Positions 59,941 to 64,000 of a stretch of DNA of 64,000 nt are shown here, one piece after another; position 1 is the first letter of the stretch; every line of letters starts with the position of its first letter. The DNA lies in contig CAJQUW010000478.1 of assembly GCA_907163375.1 (NCBI GenBank), positions 62,001 through 126,000 of the forward strand, written 5' to 3'. Source of the stretch: Prostheceraeus crozeri. Its lineage: Eukaryota; Platyhelminthes; Polycladida; Euryleptidae. The notes below the pieces were generated by a model. It saw only the letters and a program-made list of their open reading frames with translations, was not told the origin of the DNA and did not search any database. A program made the position numbers and the translations under genes.

Positions 59941-60424
59941 CTGTGCTGGCGAAAAAAAACGGCTAATTATAATTTTTCCGAGGACGGTGGCCGGTTTCTG
60001 AATCAATTATTTCTGGAGGCTGGTGCTTGAAGGCCTATCAAATCGGCCAATTTCTTCTTCTCTACTTATTTCTATTATACATAACTTGGATCAACAACCA
60101 CTATAAATATCCTGCGAATAGCCAACAGCTTTTCTTCAAACTAGGGAGCTGCAATTGAGCGCGAATTTCAATGTGAAGCGTGTCAATTGCAGTGAACATC
60201 ACAAGAGAAATTAGTCATCAGGAAACGACCTCAGGCGCTTGTGTAAATTGTTCGAAATACAAGAACTATTTATTATTTGTTTGGCAAACTTGATTTTCAT
60301 AAAAATCGGCATTTTAATAATTATTTACTTTTCTAAGGTGCCCGGTCGACTGTCGGTTTCTAAATTGATTATTTATCCTTCGAAAAAGTCGCTGGCCGAC
60401 GGTCGGTTTTTCTCGCCAGCACAG
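59941..60424. mobile_element. TA-flanked MITE with CTGTGCTGGCGA ends
   Basis: CTGTGCTGGCGAAAAAAAAC at the left and TTTTTCTCGCCAGCACAG at the right, with TA on both sides (59939-59940, 60425-60426). The arms extend about 90 bp with mismatches. The TA duplication suggests a Tc1/mariner-type source. There is no transposase. Confidence 0.8.
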
Positions 60425-60426
60425 TA

Positions 60427-60841
60427 TTTTAAAATACGGGTCCGTACAGGCCTCTCTGCATTTGATCTTTTGAAAGAAGAGAACATGTGGTTGTATTTAG
60501 CTTTGTAAATAGCTAAGTCTGGTTCAAAGTTACCCGGCAACATCGGCGGTATATCGCATGGAAGTTCGGTTTGAGAAGCATGATGATAAGTTCATCTCCT
60601 TGGGCGCTAATAAAGTAGGCTATACTTATTTTAACAGATAACTGAAATTTCGTCTACACATTGTACTAGTAATAGCCAACAAGTATTGATTTCGAAAACG
60701 CAATTTAGAAAGAAAAACTAAATTCTGAGTTAGATATTTGAGACTTTCACACAATTTTGGTGTTGGCACTAGCGAGTTTTGCATCATCAACGATCTTCTC
60801 TTGCTCCTAAGTGCAGTCTCAATATCGTCGCAAATACTTTG
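60427..60841. other. No gene recognised
   Basis: Spacer between the MITE and hAT copy B. Confidence 0.4.
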
Positions 60842-60849
60842 TGTGCAAA

Positions 60850-61602
60850 ACAGGGATGCGGAGTCGGAGTCCTATCATTTTTGCTGGAGTCGGAGTCCTA
60901 TCAAATGATAGGACTCCGGACTCAGGCCTATAACTATAAGACCCGAAATATAATACAAACAAATTATTTATCCTCATGCATAGCTGTTGCTGTCTTCATG
61001 TCAACTTTCTCCGTCAAACAAAAGTACAGAGACAGCAGTGCATGCAAAGCTTGCAATATTTGATGGAATGAACCGTGATAGTGAAAAAAGGATTGTCTTT
61101 CCACTCGGTGAACTAGTAGAGAAGACAAGCCTTCCCAGTCTCGATCACACATACGCACCAAAGGTCTCATCAGAAACAAAAATGAAATACTAGTTTGTTT
61201 GAGAACATTACCTCACCCTCACGCTAATCGTGTGTAATAGCTCCTCTAAAGCGCATATTAAAATCGAAAGTGTGCACATATTTTTTGAAGAAGGATGGGG
61301 ATTTTCCTGCCTGGTAGAGACTGGAGAAAAACCGTGTGAAGCACACATCAGCAAGATGGGAGGAGTCGAGTCGTATGCATCCAACTTAAAGAGACATTTG
61401 ATAAACTTTCATCGAAACTGATTGATAATTGATACAGCAATGATCATCAAAGAAAGGTTTAGGCAAGTCTTAAATGATCTATGATTGCCAGTTTTTTCAA
61501 AAAAAACTAGGCAATATATACTTGTAACCCGGGGTTGAAGTCCAATCAACCTGCGGAGTCGGAGTCAGAGTCCTAGCAAAATTATGGGACTCCGCATCCC
61601 TG
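60850..61602 (+). mobile_element. hAT derivative with BED-finger remnant, copy B
   Basis: CAGGGATGCGGAGTCGGAGT and the complement of GGACTCCGCATCCCTG form the ends. Flanking octamers are GTGCAAAA (60842-60849) and GTGCCAAA (61603-61610), one mismatch apart. It is 753 bp and shares most of its sequence with copy A at 16618-18014 (minus the nested piggyBac). It keeps the BED-finger frame and has lost the catalytic region. Confidence 0.88.
61230..61421 (+). pseudogene. BED-type zinc-finger fragment (copy B)
   Basis: The frame gives IKIESVHIFFEEGWGFSC, CEAHISKMGGVESYASNLKR and HLINFHRN then stop. It is the same N-terminal DNA-binding remnant as at 16796-17023. Differences between the copies are mostly replacements, giving no sign of selection to keep the protein. 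Confidence 0.6.
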
Positions 61603-61984
61603 GTGCCAAAATTCCTCTGGTTTGTAGAAAATTTACAGCACTTGATTCGTCGATCACTGCAGACAATAATCCCACGAGGTTCATGATTGCAGCTATATCT
61701 TGTATTTTAACTGAGTATCCTGAGTATCCAATGGACCAATGCTTCATCCTTGGATTCAAGTAAGACGTCTGAGTGGTGTTGCACTACCATTCAAAGAAAG
61801 ATCAAGTTCTACATGCAATGTGACTAATATTGACAAAATTTGATAAATTTGGAAAAATTGAAAAATGTCGTAAGGAAAGAATAAAATCACCCAATGCAGT
61901 ATATTCCATGGGTCCCGTATAAGTCATAGAGTCAACGATTTTTTCAGGCTACAAGAGCAGCTTATCTATGTTTATGAAACTGAG

Positions 61985-62184
61985 TTGATGATGGTTTAAC
62001 GTCAGTACTCCCCCTTACTGGAGGCTTCGACGGTGCTGACACAGTCAGACTTTAATCTGGTGTGTTGTGTTCTTTTAGTCCGGATGCCCTTCCAGACGAC
62101 TTGCAATGACACTTTGGGAGCTCGACCTCTGAACCGAAGGATCCCTAGGCCAAGCACTTCACCACTGCGCCACGGAGATCACCA
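61985..62184 (-). repeat. tRNA-derived SINE
   Basis: On the minus strand, GGTGATCTCCGTGGCGCAGTGG contains a Pol III A box, and about 40 bp later AGAGGTCGAGCTCCC stands for the B box. Then come GGAAGGGCATCCGG (a word typical of tRNA-SINE bodies in invertebrates), GCCTCCAGTAAGGGGGAG, and an end GTTAAACCATCATCAA. Structure and tail fit a truncated or aged SINE copy mobilised by a LINE. The head is degenerate, so it is not a tRNA gene. Confidence 0.7.
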
Positions 62185-62859
62185 GTTACTGCAAGCTAAA
62201 CATGGCTACTCTCAGAACCAGCTGAATCCAGTGGAGCAAACCTAATCGTTCTAGTGGGACATTGGATGCAGCTTATCAAATCCGCAGCATCAGCAGCTAT
62301 TCATCAGATAGAAAAATACAATTACATGAAGAAGGAGATGACTATTTTTTGAAAGGACTCGCCGACCATGTTCCTCATTATCTGTAACTTGAGCTCTAAC
62401 TGTCGGAAGAAGGCAGTCATGTATCATGATAGGAGACAGTCTGAAACTGATAACATGTACGCTGCAATCGGCGCCATTCGTAATTATAACCGCTCTATCA
62501 AACGTCACAAAATAAGCGACAAGTTCTCAGAGAGAGTACAAACAATGTCTGATGAAGAACAAGCCGAGAAGAAAACGTGTTGTTGTGAGTAGTTTTCAAA
62601 GTAGAAGATGTTTATCATATCGTGGGGCTTTTCATGAGGTTTCATATTATCTGGAACACCAAAATTTTGAGAGACGCCAGTAGAATGTTCTTTGATAGAA
62701 AAACAACGCCAACACTTTTCGGGTTAGCGTCTCACACTTAAAATTCTTGCAGCATCGAAACAAAATGCTTGATTTTATTGAAAATTAAAAAGATTTAAAC
62801 ACGTATGATGCATTATGATGAAAAGCTGCATATTGGTGTAAGATTCAATCTTAGACTTT
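62185..62859. other. No gene recognised
   Basis: Short overlapping frames at 62290-62592 on both strands, none recognisable. Confidence 0.4.
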
Positions 62860-63714
62860 CCGCTTTTTCCAAGGATTGGAGTCATAGTGTAAGCATATAG
62901 GTAGAGTGTGGACTCAAACAAGCATCTGTATGCAGTGAAAATGTTTAGATGAACAGATTCAGTTTTTTACGGAGATTACGTTCCTGTGGTCCAATTAATA
63001 TTTGGGCAGTTTTTAAAAAGCTAAATTTTTGCAAATGTATTTACTACCGACATGAGGTCCCTTTATAAGTAGTATGAAACAAGTTGGATATCAAAAGGGC
63101 TGAATATTTGCTCACAAGCATTTTAATTAATCGGAAATTAAGCTGATTGTCCAGGAAATTTCATGAACTGCATTATAATGCAAGTCCCTGCAAGTCTTCA
63201 AGGAATAGTTGAGAGCCTCTTAGCTGAGATGCCATGTTATAAATTCAATTTTCAGCGGCATGATTTTGTGATTCACAATTTGCGTCATTTCTTGAATCTG
63301 AGTAGTAATAGTAATGAGGAGACATCTTTTAAAGTTAACAATGATCAGTTTCTATGATTATGATGCTTTGTTCTTTCAGTGGCAAGTAGTTGGTGATGTG
63401 ATCACACAGAAGAAAATAATTTCATTATAATAAAGCTGAGCTTTTAGTGATGGTAGCCCATCGAATTGCTAATTTAAGAACCACATTATCTCTCCAAGTT
63501 GTCATGGCATGGAGGATTTGTGGAATATCGTTCTTTATTCTGAATTGCTAATCAGTCAAATTCGTGCACAATTCTGCTAAAGTGTAAAATTTTGCATTTC
63601 TCACAGGTGCTGCCTGGTTTCGACTCATGTTCATTAAATGAAATCAAAACTTTATGCACATTGGGGATTTAATAAATGCTGAGTTGCTACTCTACCTAAT
63701 ATACCTACTCTATG
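62860..63714. repeat. Unclassified repeat, right member of the 0.8-kb inverted pair
   Basis: Reverse complement of 41749-42540 with many small differences. The right edge is GAGTTGCTACTCTACCTAAT then ATACCTACTCTATG. The 64-codon frame at 63163-63357 is not conserved in the other copy. Confidence 0.85.
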
Positions 63715-64000
63715 ATTGGAGTGGATAACAGTTGTTTGTTTGATGGTAGTTTCATCTGCTCAGGTTGGCGCCGATCTACATGTATGTCAATGCTTAAGAA
63801 GAGTGAGGTTTGTAAAACATGCAAAAGTTGCAGGTTATCTTGCAAGTTATTTTTTCAAAAAGTATTTTGTATTTAAAGAGAAAATATAATAACCGTGATC
63901 TTTACAAAGTACAGTGTACCGGTGTCATGAGATACATTTTCCTTAGGTTATGGTTTCCGGTAGGAAAAAGAAGCAATCGTTTTATTTTCTTGCAAGAAAT

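Noticed and set aside
62031-62184. Functional tRNA gene
   Set aside because: A and B boxes are present, but no acceptor stem pairs and a SINE body follows.
41749-63714. A 22-kb giant transposon (Polinton-like) bounded by the 0.8-kb inverted repeats
   Set aside because: No polymerase, integrase, protease or packaging genes lie between them, and a third copy occurs elsewhere. Two separate repeat copies is simpler.

Overview
This is a piece of an animal (metazoan) nuclear genome. It is AT-rich and has almost no long open reading frames. Coding traces are short, intron-flanked exons, and most of the recognisable content is transposable elements in different states of decay. The mix of hAT, piggyBac, mariner, Harbinger-like MITE, Penelope-like, CR1-like LINE and tRNA-SINE sequences fits a marine invertebrate. 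I cannot name the species. There is no operon structure, rRNA gene or CRISPR array.

Host gene: the only convincing host coding sequence is on the minus strand. A long terminal exon (3359-4300) encodes a fibronectin-III-like domain, one transmembrane helix and a cytoplasmic tail of about 190 residues, so it looks like the 3' end of a cell-surface receptor or adhesion gene. A second plausible minus-strand exon (41326-41458) joins to it in phase. If they belong together, the intron is about 37 kb and holds most of the mobile elements in the window.

Mobile elements, left to right: a Penelope-like (PLE) GIY-YIG relic (99-430); a GA microsatellite (1555-1672); a 2.3 kb hAT-type element with a perfect 8-bp target duplication (8082-10390); a LINE relic (about 10903-12190); a Harbinger-like MITE (13601-14070); a CR1-like LINE relic with an FADD motif (about 14930-15836); a hAT derivative with a BED-finger remnant (16618-18014), itself hit by a piggyBac MITE (17206-17858); a LINE reverse-transcriptase tail (about 18540-19248); a 520-bp palindrome (20952-21471); a hAT derivative with a dimerisation-domain remnant (21795-22609); a second PLE relic (about 24590-25240); an internally deleted mariner (28323-29676); a decayed piggyBac (30225-32589); a short hAT (32951-33849); a MITE (34558-34841); an apparently intact piggyBac (35344-37602) nested in a second Harbinger-like MITE; and a near-identical twin of the first hAT element (37716-39883).

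The right third (41-64 kb) is rich in inverted repeats. It holds foldback structures at 43.9, 46.3 and 47.9 kb and a perfect 64-bp palindrome at 45.4 kb. A 495-bp direct repeat brackets a TIR element (49.4-51.7 kb). A 0.8-kb inverted pair lies at 41.7 and 63.7 kb. There are two more PLE relics (54.6 and 57.3 kb), a TA-flanked MITE (59941-60424), another BED-finger hAT derivative (60850-61602) and a tRNA-derived SINE (about 61985-62184).

The most interesting items are the intact piggyBac transposase, the repeated capture of subterminal palindromes by unrelated piggyBac families, the paired hAT copies inside the putative receptor intron, and several unclassified foldback families. All calls come from reading the sequence; no database search was possible.
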